Positions 1 to 10,307 are shown, numbered from the stretch's first letter. The stretch is DNA of 64,000 nucleotides from Anodontia alba (GCA_964016985.1 OZ024828.1:86630308-86694307), one strand, 5' to 3'. Numbers and translations: made by a program. Notes: generated from the sequence alone by a model not told the origin.

Positions 1-300
1 ACTACTGGATGGTTCAACATTGCTGATGGATGATGGGGCAGGATTTGATCAATTTATTAAAAATCTCTCATTAAAATGAAATAATATGGGATCAAAAGGG
101 GATTGACAGAACCCCACAATCCCTCTTTGCATCCACCAGTGGTATAAGGGTCCTTTTCTCACATGGTGAATTATATGGAAAAATTTCAAACCATCCAACT
201 AATTTTTAAAAGGAAGAAAAACAATCTTCTCACTCTTTTTAAAACACACCAAGAGAGAAGTTAACCCAGTGAAGACCAGAGACCACTAAGCAGGTAACTG
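1..300. other. Unassigned AT-rich sequence
   Basis: No ORF, exon with splice sites or recognisable repeat was found here. It lies on the side where further kinesin exons would be expected, but no motor-domain exon could be read in it. Confidence 0.4.
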
Positions 301-368
301 GTAAACAGTGCAGACCCAGATCAGATGCCACAAAATGCAGCATCTGATCAGGATCTCCACTGTTTGCA
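301..368. repeat. CAAACAGTG hairpin repeat, copy 1
   Basis: Imperfect palindrome opening GTAAACAGTGCAGACCCAG and closing with CACTGTTTGC. One arm reads CCCAGATC and the other, reverse-complemented, reads CCTGATC, the asymmetry seen in most family members of this window. Confidence 0.8.
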
Positions 369-715
369 ACTTGTTCAACCATTTTTCTTTGGGAATATCT
401 ACATCATACAGTCTGATTTACCTAAAATCGAAAATGGACTCTTCCAATATATAGTGTGAGAGAGTTTATTCAGTCTTTAATGGGTTAAACACAGCAACAA
501 TATAGGGAAAACAATAAAATTTCTTCAACTTTGAAAGCAGCATTATAGGTCACAGACCAAACTTTTCCACATAAACAATAAAAAAATCACAGATACTGAA
601 CAATACCCTGTCATATCAAGGGCAGACACTCAAGAACTAGAATAGAAAGGGTAGCCATCCTTGGCCACATATATTAACCCAAGTCCTTTATACATCTATG
701 TAGTTTCATTCAGGT
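369..715. repeat. Dispersed repeat that served as Gypsy target
   Basis: No gene. The stretch ending in a phrase like CTATGTAGTTTCATTCAGG resembles 10890-10945 and 29290-29345, so the retrotransposon appears to have landed in an older interspersed repeat. Confidence 0.5.
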
Positions 716-719
716 ATTC

Positions 720-946
720 TGTTGTGATTATGGTGAAAATGAGCAGAGCGCTTTGGTGGAATTGGCGGAAAGTTGATGGGGCGAAACGACCCCGTTGATG
801 ATGCTTGTAGTTGTAGTTAGATTTAGCTCCCTTGATAGACGGATGGCATTCTGGGTATCGCTGAAGTGCGCGAATAAAAAATAAAAACTGTTTAGAAGAA
901 GAAAATCTTTATTTTGTGTTAATCCCCAAAAGGAAGAAACTCAACA
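720..946 (+). repeat. 5' LTR
   Basis: 227 bp, TG...CA ends extended to the inverted repeat TGTTG/CAACA. It has an AATAAA polyadenylation-type motif at 873-878 in the run AATAAAAAATAAA. No difference from 10315-10541 was found on reading both copies. Confidence 0.95.
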
Positions 947-964
947 TGGTGGAGAATCTAAAGT
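947..964 (+). promoter_or_regulatory. Candidate tRNA primer-binding site
   Basis: TGGTGGAGAATC starts directly after the CA end of the 5' LTR. The leading TGG fits the CCA end of a tRNA primer. I could not assign the tRNA. Confidence 0.6.
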
Positions 965-1164
965 TCCTACTCTTATTCGACCATTCCGTATGACGTTCTG
1001 ATAGAATCGTTGGCTGTTATGGACACCAAGACTCATAGTCATCAGATTTCGCGACTCCACGTGACTTTCACAAATACAACAATTTGCTCTTACCTTCCAT
1101 ATGCAGTGGATTGTCAGGACCATTTCACAAACCTGCATGTACATCAGATTGCTAGATACTTTTT

Positions 1165-2364
1165 ATGAACTATTTAACTGGTGAATCTGTTAATTTGCTT
1201 AACATGAACACTTCACTAAACCCCTTCCTCACAGAGGGGCTTGATGACTCATTGAACCTTGATCAACCTCTTCACAATATGATGCATCAGCAGCTTCAAC
1301 AGTTTGGACATGCAACGCAGACCAGTACACCTCACCGCAGTCAGCCAACAACTGTGATAAATCCATCACAGGCGGCCTTGGTTTCCGGAATTCAGACTCA
1401 GAGTGGTATTCCACAAACATTTTATGTAGCCCCAGTTATGCAAACACCCATTATGACGGAAAAACTGAAGAAGTTCTCTGGATATATGCATGAGGATGGA
1501 CCTAAATTTTTAAGTGAGTTTGAATCCTTTCTGACCCTTTCAGGGGTAACAGACGATGAGCGAATAATAGCGGCATTTCACTTACATTTAAAGGGTCCAG
1601 CGCTAACTTGGTATCACACCCTTATGACGAAAGACAGTTGGCCAGCAGTGAAAGCTGAATTCCAGAAAGAATTTGGAAATAACATCAACGATCCCAGGTT
1701 AATTTCGGAAGCGGCAGCCTTTGACAATTTGAAACTTTCTGGTACACAGGCGATCGAAGAATTCCATTCTATTGTACTGGAGAAAGGCACTCGCCTTGGG
1801 AAAACCGACAGAGATATGACCAATAAGTTTGTGAATGGCTTGCCAAGCCAATTGGCCTTCTTCATTCGTGCTGGTCGCATAGATACTTTCAGAGACGCGC
1901 TCCACTCTGCCAAAATTGGAGAGGCCCATGGATACAGGGTACATACCCAAGTCCCAAGTGTTCCAAACCCTAGTGATACTCCACAGTTACATGTACCTGT
2001 ACCAACACAGGTCAATGCATTAACCCCAGCTACCTCAGAACATCAAGGACGTTATCGTAAACCTCAACCACGTTCACGTGTATGCTATTCTTGTTCTGGA
2101 GCGGGACATTTTAAATCCAGATGTAATTGGAACGGTGTCGGTTCACCTGAACCTACAGTGAACTGCCAACTATGTCTACAGAAAGGACACGCTGCCCCGT
2201 CCTGTAAAAAACTTAAGACACAGACACCTAAACCTAACAACATATGCCAGTTGTGTGCCAGTGCAGGGCACACAGCCCGTGAGTGTCCATCTTCAAACCC
2301 CAATCAAGACCATTCAACTTTAAACCCACAGGGCCTGGGAACGATGCCCAATTCCCAGGCTTGA
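1165..2364 (+). CDS. gag: Gag polyprotein of Ty3/Gypsy element
   Basis: A 399-residue structural protein that would form the retrotransposon particle and package its RNA. The start is the first ATG of the open frame, 218 bases after the LTR. The middle (about residues 95-260) resembles a Ty3-type capsid, including a LKGPALTWY stretch. The C-terminal third has three CCHC zinc knuckles, each CX2CX4HX4C, at about residues 307-320, 334-347 and 361-374; three is more than the one or two of many Gypsy gags. The frame ends at 2364 inside the pol overlap, just after a slippery site in the correct phase, so most ribosomes should make Gag alone. No stops or frameshifts are seen. Confidence 0.93.
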   Translation: MNYLTGESVNLLNMNTSLNPFLTEGLDDSLNLDQPLHNMMHQQLQQFGHATQTSTPHRSQPTTVINPSQAALVSGIQTQSGIPQTFYVAPVMQTPIMTEKLKKFSGYMHEDGPKFLSEFESFLTLSGVTDDERIIAAFHLHLKGPALTWYHTLMTKDSWPAVKAEFQKEFGNNINDPRLISEAAAFDNLKLSGTQAIEEFHSIVLEKGTRLGKTDRDMTNKFVNGLPSQLAFFIRAGRIDTFRDALHSAKIGEAHGYRVHTQVPSVPNPSDTPQLHVPVPTQVNALTPATSEHQGRYRKPQPRSRVCYSCSGAGHFKSRCNWNGVGSPEPTVNCQLCLQKGHAAPSCKKLKTQTPKPNNICQLCASAGHTARECPSSNPNQDHSTLNPQGLGTMPNSQA

Positions 2365-5300
2365 ACCAGATATCTTCGAAAAAGGGCCTGTACTCGGTGA
2401 ATTGTTATTCAGATACTGAAAACTCACAGTCAGAGGAATCAACACAAATGCCAGTTGTTCGTGATCATAATTTCATGTATTTGGAGCTTCAGATTGGCAA
2501 TAGAAATGTCACGGCTCTCCTTGATAGCGGCAGTGCCATTAACATTCTGTCGAAATCATTTTATGATTCAATTCCACAATCATGCATCTTAGAATATCAA
2601 GAATGTGCCGATTCTTTGATACTGGCTAATAATACGACAGTTACTGTTTATGGTACTGCTGTTGTCAAGGTCAGCCAGGTAAATTCCAAGTCCAGCAGTG
2701 TGACTGTGTATATTCTTAAGGATGCTTCACACCCAATCATTCTTGGGACAGAGTATTTGAAAACCAACAATATAGTTCTCGATTTCAATAAAAGTACTTG
2801 TTTTTCACAGGTGAAGCACAGTACCAAGATCAGAAGTTCAAATACATATACAGTCTTGCCAAATTCAGAATGTGTTGTGAATGGCTCATTGTCAAAGAAT
2901 TTACTTATTGGTATGCAGGGTGTGGCAATGGGTCATGCAGAGTTGTCAAACAAGGGCTTAATAGTTGCTAAGTCAGTTGTCACCTGTAATAGTGATTACT
3001 GTGTTCCAGTGAAGATTTTGAACCCTGGAAATGAGACTGTGTATATCCATAAAGGGACAATCTTGGCAACTTTTCAGCTTTGCGACAACTCTGTTGACCT
3101 TATACCATTGTCCTGTTCTCATGTGACAAAGCAGATTGACGTTTCAGATAACGGTGGCAATTCAACAGAGTTTCAGTCCAATTTTGATATTAACCCTGAT
3201 TTGCCGGCAGAGCACAAAACAAAGTTGTATCAGTGTTTGTATGAACATAGGGATTTGTTTATTACAAAGAATAATCCTGATTTAGGGCATACTAAAGTTG
3301 TTAAGCATGAAATTCATCTGAAGCCAGATGCTAAATCCAAGCATCAGCGCCCGTACAGGCTTCCACCAGATAAAAAACAAGTTCTTAGACATCAATTAGA
3401 CGAGTTGCTGACTCAAGGCATTATTGCCCCTGTCTCAGAAATGGAAGACGTGCCCATAACAAGTCCCATAGTCCTTGTTGCGAAGCGGAATAAGCCTAAA
3501 ATAGATCCAACAAACATCACAAAAGAACAGAGTCTTTCCTCGTATAGATTTTGCTGTGATTTTCGTTATCTGAACTCTCAAACCCAAGATTTCAGATATA
3601 CGATACCTGATTTGCAAGACTTGACCGAGTCCTTCGCAGCAAAGACTCCCAATTTCATTACGTCCCTTGACTTGACATCCGGGTTTTTCCAAATGGAAAT
3701 TTCTAGCCAATGTCAGAAATACACTGCCTTTAATACTTGTTATGGCACGTTCAAATTTCTGCGTCTACCACAAGGGTTACGAACGGCACCAAATTCCTTC
3801 CAACTTTTGATGGATAAGATTTTGCACGGGTTAACGTTTAACTCAGTTCTCTGTTATCTGGATGACATCTGCATATTTTCTGAAACATTTGAGCAGCATA
3901 TTTCTGATTTACATGAAGTGTTATCCAGATTGCAGGGTGCAGGCTTGAAGCTTAAACCGAAACCCAAGTGCAAATTTGGATATTCAGACTGCATATTTTT
4001 GGGCCATTCTATCAGTAAAAATGGGATTTCACCTCCAAGCGACAGAGTTGAACTCTTGAAGGACTATCCTGTGCCTCAAACTAGGAAAGAATTACAGCGA
4101 GCACTAGGCATGTTTAACTGGTTTCGGAAATACATTCCAAACTACAGTGCTGTTTCTGGCCCATTACATAAGCTGTTAAAAAAGAAAGCACATTTTATCT
4201 GGAGTGCCGAGTGCGAGCAGAGTTTTCAAACTTTGAAGGATAGTCTTTTGGGTTCAACAGCTCTCGCTTTTCCGAGATTTGACCTAGAGTTCCGTCTGGC
4301 TGTAGACACCAGTAGCAAGGGTATTGGCTACATGCTGTACCAAATCCATGAAGACGAAAATCCAAGAGTGGTAAGGTTTGGTTCAAAAGGTTTGTCTAAA
4401 TGGCAACATTCTTACGGTCCAACCAAATTAGAACTGCTTGGTGTCGTAACTAGCATTCTGGATTGTGCTTCATATCTTAGGGGTCACCATTTCACTGTTG
4501 AGTGTGACCACCAGGCCCTCAAGCCCCTATTTCAGAAGCAGTTAAAAGGAGCAATTTATGACAGGTGGTTATCTATCTTACAGCAGTTTGACTTTGATAT
4601 CCTTTACAAGCCAGCTTCCCAAATGACTGTTCCAGACTCGTTATCACGCTACCCACATTTTGAAGACATTTTGTTGTCTAGCCCTGAGGAAGCAGACCCA
4701 TACTTCCCCTACAATGCTGAGAAACCCACCCAAATCAAATTAGTTTCAGCAGAAAGGCAGGTATTACATACCCTTCCACAGGTCAACCATATGGTGACAT
4801 TGTCCCATATCCAAGATAATGAGGTCTATGACGCAGACACAGAGGATAATTCCATCATAACCAGAAAGACGCATAAATGCCACCGTCACAGGAAACCTTA
4901 TGCACATGCTAAAATGACCAAGTCTCATTTTTTGCCTGACCAGGAGTCGCATTTGTTTTCCTCAATAGACTCACAGGCTGACAGACAGCCCATAGACTCA
5001 CAGGCTGACAGACACCCCATAGACTCACCAGCTGACAGACAGCCAATAGACTTACAGGCTGACAGACAGCCCATAGACTTACAGGCTGACAGACAGCCCA
5101 TAGACTCACAGGCTGACAGACAGCCCATAGACTTACAGGCTGACAGACAGCCCATCGACTCACCAGCTGACAGACAGCCCATAGACTTACAGGCTGACAG
5201 ACAGCCCATAGACTCACAGGCTGACAGACAGCCCATAGACTCACCAGCTGACAGACAGCCCATAGACTTACAGGCTGACAGACAGCCCATAGACTCACAG

Positions 5301-7445
5301 GCTGACAGACAGCCCATAGACTTACAGACTGATCTGCAAAGTCACATGGAACGCACTGATTCAGACAGTGAAATTTTTGTGTTGAATCGCCCAGACGTTA
5401 AAAAACGGACTTACACAAATGGCAGTCAAAGTGATTCTGAAGAGGTAAATTGTGTCACACAGCAACACAGTGACCCTTATGGACATAGTTTATCTGATTC
5501 AGAACAGCCTGCCGATTCTCAGCTATCATTTGATGACATACAAATAAGCAATTCATTGAAATCAGACTTGACCCAAGGTTCAAATACTGAAGGCAATCAG
5601 ACATCCTCAGAAATTGACGGATTACCAGCCTTGACCTTATTAGATCTGACCCCGGACAGTATACGACAGCATCAGGCTCAAGATAGTAATCTGAGACCTG
5701 TTATTCACTTTTTATCTACAGGTGTTCTTCCGCGGTCCCAAAAACTGGCAAGATCTGTTCTTTTACAACAGTCTGAATTTGTTTTGGTGGATGGAATTCT
5801 TTTTCATTCTCGTATTGCCAAAGCAAAAAGAACCAAATCAATGACTCAGTATCAGCTAGTTTTACCAGAGACATGTGTACAAGCAGTGTTACATTTATTC
5901 CACGACTCGACGTTAGCAGCTCATGGTGGCATTCAAGACACCATTGATAGAATCAAAGAGCATTTCTATTTCCCGCGCTTGACTACAGTTGTTTCGGAAT
6001 ATGTGCTATCTTGTCATGCTTGTCAGGCTAGGAAAATCACAAAGTCCCATGCTCAGAATGAAATTGTAGCATACCCTACCCCAAGTGCTCCCTTTTCAGT
6101 TTGGCAGATTGACCTGTACGGCCCATTACCATGTACATCTCAGGCTAACACGTACATATTTACAGCCGTTTGCATGTTTTCCAAATTTTTGTATGCAGTT
6201 CCCATTCGCAACAAAGATGCTGTAACTGTATCGGAAGCCCTTTTTCAGTTGTTTACTACCTATGGTTGTTGCGACTGTCTTTTGTCAGATAGGGGTACAG
6301 AGTTCACTGCCCGTGTCACATCAGAGCTATGCAAATTGCTTCTGATTACACAGCAATTCTCTCCCAGTTTTGTACATCATTGTCTCGGTGCTGTAGAGCG
6401 CAGTCATGCAACTTTAGCTGCTAGGCTTACCCCTTACATGAATGCAAACTGCAATAATTGGGATGTCTATGTTCACAGTGTGGTTTTTGCCATGAACAAC
6501 TCGGTCAATGCAGGTTTGGGTTATTCCCCTTTTGAGGTGATCTTTGCTCAACGACCCAGATTTCCCTTGGCTGTTCCTACCAGACAGACTTTCCAGTCTC
6601 TCCCAGTTGATATTGTTCAGTATCTTGAGGCAAAACAAAAGTTATTGACTTCGATACGTGACGACATACAGTCTCATTTGGAAAAATATAGAGAAAATAT
6701 GACTTCACGCACAAATGCTGACAGAAAAATCCTCAAATTGAGTCCAGGAGATTATGTGTACCTTACAAATGAATCTGGTGGTTCTGCTAGGAAGCTGAGA
6801 AATCCTTTCAATGGACCACTTATTGTTGAATCTGTACTGAGTCCACATATGGTACAATTACGTGACCCAGTGACTGACAAAGTTCTTCCTCAACCAGTTC
6901 ATCTTGACAGAGTCAAACTTGCTTATGTGAGACATCCAAGTCCCACCAATTACCACAAAGTTTTGACAAAGGTCCCAGATAAGACATTCTCAACTCAGTC
7001 AACTCAGACTGAATTACCCAATACAGTTCAGATGGATGAAAATGACGTAAGACGGACCGATGCCCCTGACAGTGCACTGACCTGGACTGACAGACGTCAA
7101 TCTAGTCATTCACACAGTCACAGCTCTTCGTCTGATTCTGCTCAAGTTTCATCCGATGACGAGAAACCTACCCCAGTTAGGAGGCAATCTAAGCGCACAG
7201 TAGTAAGACCATTGCGTTTCAGAGATTCTGATCATGTCGACCCATTCACCATCAATGCCAATGAAATTGATCAAACCGAGATCAAAATCAAACGCATTTT
7301 GGCGCAACGACATTCTATTGATGGTCTTCAGTATTTGGTTCAGGTAGTAGGCGAACCCGCACAAAATGCTACTTGGATTTTAGCCTCTAGTCTTGATAAG
7401 AAAGCTAAGACTAAAGTCACCAAAAGGCCCCCGCCTTTTGTATGA
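2283..7445 (+). CDS. pol: Pol polyprotein (protease, RT, RNase H, integrase)
   Basis: A 1720-codon frame in -1 relation to gag; its ATG at 2283 is probably incidental because entry is expected by frameshifting at 2319. Order: retropepsin with DSGS at 81-84; reverse transcriptase with LDL Asp463 and YLDD at 525-528; RNase H with Asp675, Glu717 and Asp742; a linker holding a 9-residue repeat (about 895-1018); integrase with an H-x6-H-x29-C-x2-C zinc finger (His1207, His1214, Cys1244, Cys1247) and DD35E core (Asp1277, Asp1336, Glu1372); a GPF/Y-like NPFNGP module near 1507; and a C-terminal chromodomain-like stretch (about 1666-1705). All catalytic residues are present. The linker repeat makes pol longer than usual for the family. 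Confidence 0.95.
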   Translation: MSIFKPQSRPFNFKPTGPGNDAQFPGLNQISSKKGLYSVNCYSDTENSQSEESTQMPVVRDHNFMYLELQIGNRNVTALLDSGSAINILSKSFYDSIPQSCILEYQECADSLILANNTTVTVYGTAVVKVSQVNSKSSSVTVYILKDASHPIILGTEYLKTNNIVLDFNKSTCFSQVKHSTKIRSSNTYTVLPNSECVVNGSLSKNLLIGMQGVAMGHAELSNKGLIVAKSVVTCNSDYCVPVKILNPGNETVYIHKGTILATFQLCDNSVDLIPLSCSHVTKQIDVSDNGGNSTEFQSNFDINPDLPAEHKTKLYQCLYEHRDLFITKNNPDLGHTKVVKHEIHLKPDAKSKHQRPYRLPPDKKQVLRHQLDELLTQGIIAPVSEMEDVPITSPIVLVAKRNKPKIDPTNITKEQSLSSYRFCCDFRYLNSQTQDFRYTIPDLQDLTESFAAKTPNFITSLDLTSGFFQMEISSQCQKYTAFNTCYGTFKFLRLPQGLRTAPNSFQLLMDKILHGLTFNSVLCYLDDICIFSETFEQHISDLHEVLSRLQGAGLKLKPKPKCKFGYSDCIFLGHSISKNGISPPSDRVELLKDYPVPQTRKELQRALGMFNWFRKYIPNYSAVSGPLHKLLKKKAHFIWSAECEQSFQTLKDSLLGSTALAFPRFDLEFRLAVDTSSKGIGYMLYQIHEDENPRVVRFGSKGLSKWQHSYGPTKLELLGVVTSILDCASYLRGHHFTVECDHQALKPLFQKQLKGAIYDRWLSILQQFDFDILYKPASQMTVPDSLSRYPHFEDILLSSPEEADPYFPYNAEKPTQIKLVSAERQVLHTLPQVNHMVTLSHIQDNEVYDADTEDNSIITRKTHKCHRHRKPYAHAKMTKSHFLPDQESHLFSSIDSQADRQPIDSQADRHPIDSPADRQPIDLQADRQPIDLQADRQPIDSQADRQPIDLQADRQPIDSPADRQPIDLQADRQPIDSQADRQPIDSPADRQPIDLQADRQPIDSQADRQPIDLQTDLQSHMERTDSDSEIFVLNRPDVKKRTYTNGSQSDSEEVNCVTQQHSDPYGHSLSDSEQPADSQLSFDDIQISNSLKSDLTQGSNTEGNQTSSEIDGLPALTLLDLTPDSIRQHQAQDSNLRPVIHFLSTGVLPRSQKLARSVLLQQSEFVLVDGILFHSRIAKAKRTKSMTQYQLVLPETCVQAVLHLFHDSTLAAHGGIQDTIDRIKEHFYFPRLTTVVSEYVLSCHACQARKITKSHAQNEIVAYPTPSAPFSVWQIDLYGPLPCTSQANTYIFTAVCMFSKFLYAVPIRNKDAVTVSEALFQLFTTYGCCDCLLSDRGTEFTARVTSELCKLLLITQQFSPSFVHHCLGAVERSHATLAARLTPYMNANCNNWDVYVHSVVFAMNNSVNAGLGYSPFEVIFAQRPRFPLAVPTRQTFQSLPVDIVQYLEAKQKLLTSIRDDIQSHLEKYRENMTSRTNADRKILKLSPGDYVYLTNESGGSARKLRNPFNGPLIVESVLSPHMVQLRDPVTDKVLPQPVHLDRVKLAYVRHPSPTNYHKVLTKVPDKTFSTQSTQTELPNTVQMDENDVRRTDAPDSALTWTDRRQSSHSHSHSSSSDSAQVSSDDEKPTPVRRQSKRTVVRPLRFRDSDHVDPFTINANEIDQTEIKIKRILAQRHSIDGLQYLVQVVGEPAQNATWILASSLDKKAKTKVTKRPPPFV
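2319..2360 (+). promoter_or_regulatory. Programmed -1 ribosomal frameshift signal (gag/pol)
   Basis: TTTAAAC at 2319-2325 is in the gag phase T TTA AAC, the canonical slippery heptamer. After a 7-nt spacer there is a perfect 9-bp stem, GCCTGGGAA (2333-2341) with TTCCCAGGC (2352-2360), around a 10-nt loop. Loop bases GCCC (2346-2349) could pair with GGGC at 2384-2387 to form a pseudoknot, which is inference. Slippage here moves ribosomes from the gag frame into the pol frame. Confidence 0.9.
4965..5335 (+). repeat. In-frame 27-bp coding minisatellite in pol
   Basis: About 13.7 copies of a 27-bp unit encoding nine residues of the type IDSQADRQP or IDLQADRQP. It lies between RNase H and the integrase zinc finger. 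Unit length is a multiple of three, so copy-number change leaves pol open. Variants alternate (SQA, SPA, LQA) in a higher-order pattern. Confidence 0.95.
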
Positions 7446-7764
7446 ATTGTTATCTGCACTGTATATGTATCTCAAGATCACAGTTTGATTACTTACATGT
7501 ATTGTTTTATGCCTTTTGAATGTTGTAATTTTACAAATTTGTAGTTTTGCAATCAGAATGTTTGATTACTTGTAAAACTTGTTTTGTTTTTAAACTTGCA
7601 TATACATGTATACATGTACATGCATAATGATCATTTGAATATTGACGTCTTTAACCTATGGTTGAAATACAGAACATATGAATACATATATCATTAAATC
7701 CATGTAATTTGAGATCAGTGTTTTTGAGCCTGACGCATATTTTTTATCATCATTGGGTGTTTTT

Positions 7765-7870
7765 AGCCCACTAGATAGTATCAGAAAAGAAATGTGCTTT
7801 CAAGTAACATTAATATTAATAGGTTAATGTGCATTTGTTATTCGAACGCGGCAGTGGAGTTTTTGTTTGT
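7765..7870 (+). repeat. Internal direct repeat, first copy
   Basis: Shares AGCCCACT, AAAGAAATGTG, ATATTAATAGGT, AATGTGCATTTG and GCGGCAGTGG in the same order with 8698-8801. Many differences show that the duplication is much older than the present insertion. Confidence 0.75.
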
Positions 7871-8256
7871 CTAGGCAGAAATTTGTGGCTTTTATGGAGA
7901 CATGAACAAGTTATTTTTCCATATAATCTATTTACATGATCTTAGAGGACCTTGCATGTACAGTATGGACCCTGTTGTATACCATTGTAGAACAAATCGT
8001 GTTAATTGGAGGCTGAAGTGTATGTGAATAGTAGTTTATGATTCATTCTATGGTTGTTTCACTATGCAGTGTGGGATTACTATATTAAGACCACCTTTGG
8101 GGCTGTTCAGAAATGGTCTTAAGACCATTTTTAAACAGTCACAAAGGCTGTTTCCCACAAGAGCATACTGGATGTAGAAAACATACAGAAAATGTTCTGA
8201 TACGTTCTAAAATGCTTTTAAAAGCATTGTTTGTCTTAATTTTAACATCGTCTTAA

Positions 8257-8440
8257 CCCTTATCCTGCTGAATATAAATTGTCACCCGCCCATTTCTGAT
8301 TTTGAGCCAATCAGACTACTTGATTTAATGTATTCCTAGAAATTCATTAACTGGGTGTCAAACAGTGAGGATCCAAATCGGATGGCTGCAGAAGCCATCT
8401 GGTCTGGATCTACACCGTTTGCGAGGTTAGGGGTTGTCAT
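8257..8440 (+). repeat. TTAA-type palindromic element inside the Gypsy 3' region
   Basis: Begins after TTAA (8253-8256) with CCCTTATCCTGCTGAAT, as in the elements at 29872 and 58260, and holds a CAAACAGTG hairpin at 8359-8422. Its right end is degraded. Confidence 0.65.
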
Positions 8441-8697
8441 GAATGGCAGAATGGAGGTTGAGTGTGGAATTTTGCTGTATATGTGTTTTTCAATTTTTTT
8501 TTTTTTCTGATGTTAACTGTATTGATTTTCTAGTCAACTCTGATGCCTGAAATGGGCAAGGAGTAATAAATCTTTAATCTTATTTGAGCAAATGACGTCC
8601 TGGTGCTTCGTATCGACGTCGACACAACGACATTACATTGCTTCGGCGTTGATGCCATGACACCTACACGCAATAACTTCAATTATAAGCCCACTCG

Positions 8698-8801
8698 ATA
8701 GAGTCATGCTAAAAGAAATGTGTCTCTATATAAAACCGATATTAATAGGTAAATGTGCATTTGCTGTTCAAATGCGGCAGTGGCCTTTTGTTTGACGAAC
8801 A
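8698..8801 (+). repeat. Internal direct repeat, second copy
   Basis: Partner of 7765-7870, followed by the CGACGT-rich block. Confidence 0.75.
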
Positions 8802-9987
8802 GTCGACGTGGACTCGACGTGACAACGCCGATCCCTCGTGGACTGGACGTCAAACACATGCTGATTTTGCCGGATATTACATGTTTTCATTGAATTTGAT
8901 ATCGCTGTATGCAGGGCACGGTCTACACGTATAGTTGAATCAGTCTCGGGGGGCAACGTCGATTCGACGTTATAGCGACGTTCCCCTGACGCTGTTCTAC
9001 ACAGTCACACATTTACATGTATTTCGTATTGTATTAAGTACCAGATGATGTCTCAACATAAAATCCCAATTTTGCATACATTGGGATGAAGGTTGTTTAG
9101 CAGTTATGTTTGTAACATGGAGATGATCCTTGATATTGTACATGATTAGCATTACCGGTGCTACTGATGGTTTGGTACAAATAGGATTTTACCTTGTTGG
9201 AATGAAAAATGGTGTAGCCTCTTGTGCTATCAATCGTGCAAAGATTTTTGAGGTTGATGCAATGCTTTTTGGCGATAGACAATTTTTCATTTATGCGCCT
9301 TTGGAAAAGGCAAGGTTTGTTTGTGGATATTGATTTGAACTAAAATCTGTTTCATATAAACAGCTTACTATTTTGGTACAGTGAGATAATGGCATAACAT
9401 TTTAGATTGTACTGACTGAATATCTATATTCCAACATATCGTCCGCAGCCTAACATGCATACTCAGTATGAAACATTCAAATTGTATTATGACTGATACA
9501 AGCGATGCATCATGGACTATTATGATTTGGAATATTTGAAGTGATGTACATCATGTAACTCTTCTCATATGATTGCCAAATTGAGTTGTATTTGATGACA
9601 CAGTTTATTACTTTGCTGTAGAATTTTTCATTTGAGAATTCCTTTTTCTCCAGTTAAAGCTATTTTGTCAATGTAAGGGAGGTAATTGTCATTTTAAATT
9701 TTTTCTCCAAATTTATGGATGCAGATTCATGGTTCACTGCTTGATTTGAGTTTGATCTTGTGTGAGAGTGTGTGTGTGAGTTGTCTTGCCTGGCCAGCAT
9801 TGACATGTCCGAATATGTGTATAATAGTGTATATTTTCAACTCTTATCATTCAGTTTTCACATGGTTTTTAAACTTTCAAACATTTTCATGTAGTATCAG
9901 ATAGTTTCAAAGCTTATATTTCTGCAACTGCTTTTCGGTTTCATGTGCATGTATTGATCCTATTATTTTTCGACCGGTTCTGGGAAA

Positions 9988-10048
9988 GGGTGTAGACCCG
10001 GATCAGACTGCTCCTAAGATCAGGCTGATCAGGGTCTTCACTGTTTGC
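9988..10048 (+). repeat. CAAACAGTG hairpin remnant in the Gypsy 3' region
   Basis: Left arm GTGTAGACCCGGATCAGACT and right arm ending GGGTCTTCACTGTTTGCC. The left outer end is eroded. Confidence 0.7.
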
Positions 10049-10307
10049 CACCATATCCATTTGCAGCTCATGAATAGGTTTGCGTTATGCAATTTATGGA
10101 TTATTACAGTTAATCTTTGTCCAAAATTTTAGGATTTTTACAGTACATGCAGTTGTATTTTCAATATTCTATATCTGCACCTACATTTTTTTTTTAATTA
10201 AGTACATTGTATATCTGCAGCTGTGGTTTCATCTTCGGGTTTAATTAATACCCCACCTAAGGGCTCTGCTCATGTTAAAATTGATAAATTTCAATTTTAA
10301 TTTTCAC

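Larger units (their letters stand above)
7446..10307 (+). other. Long non-coding 3' region of the Gypsy element
   Basis: About 2.9 kb between the pol stop and the polypurine tract with no long sense ORF, hence no intact env. It contains an imperfect internal duplication (7765-7870 and 8698-8801), two host-type CAAACAGTG hairpins, and a block at about 8600-8990 with repeated CGACGT and TGACGTC motifs in otherwise CpG-poor DNA. Confidence 0.85.

Noticed and set aside
4909..5317. Two long minus-strand ORFs of repeated WAVCQPVSL / GCLSACKSM type
   Set aside because: Antisense translations of the 27-bp minisatellite in pol; any frame of this repeat stays open.
9130..9333. 67-residue sense ORF in the Gypsy 3' region as a possible env remnant
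   Set aside because: No signal peptide, cysteine pattern or transmembrane architecture; too short to support.
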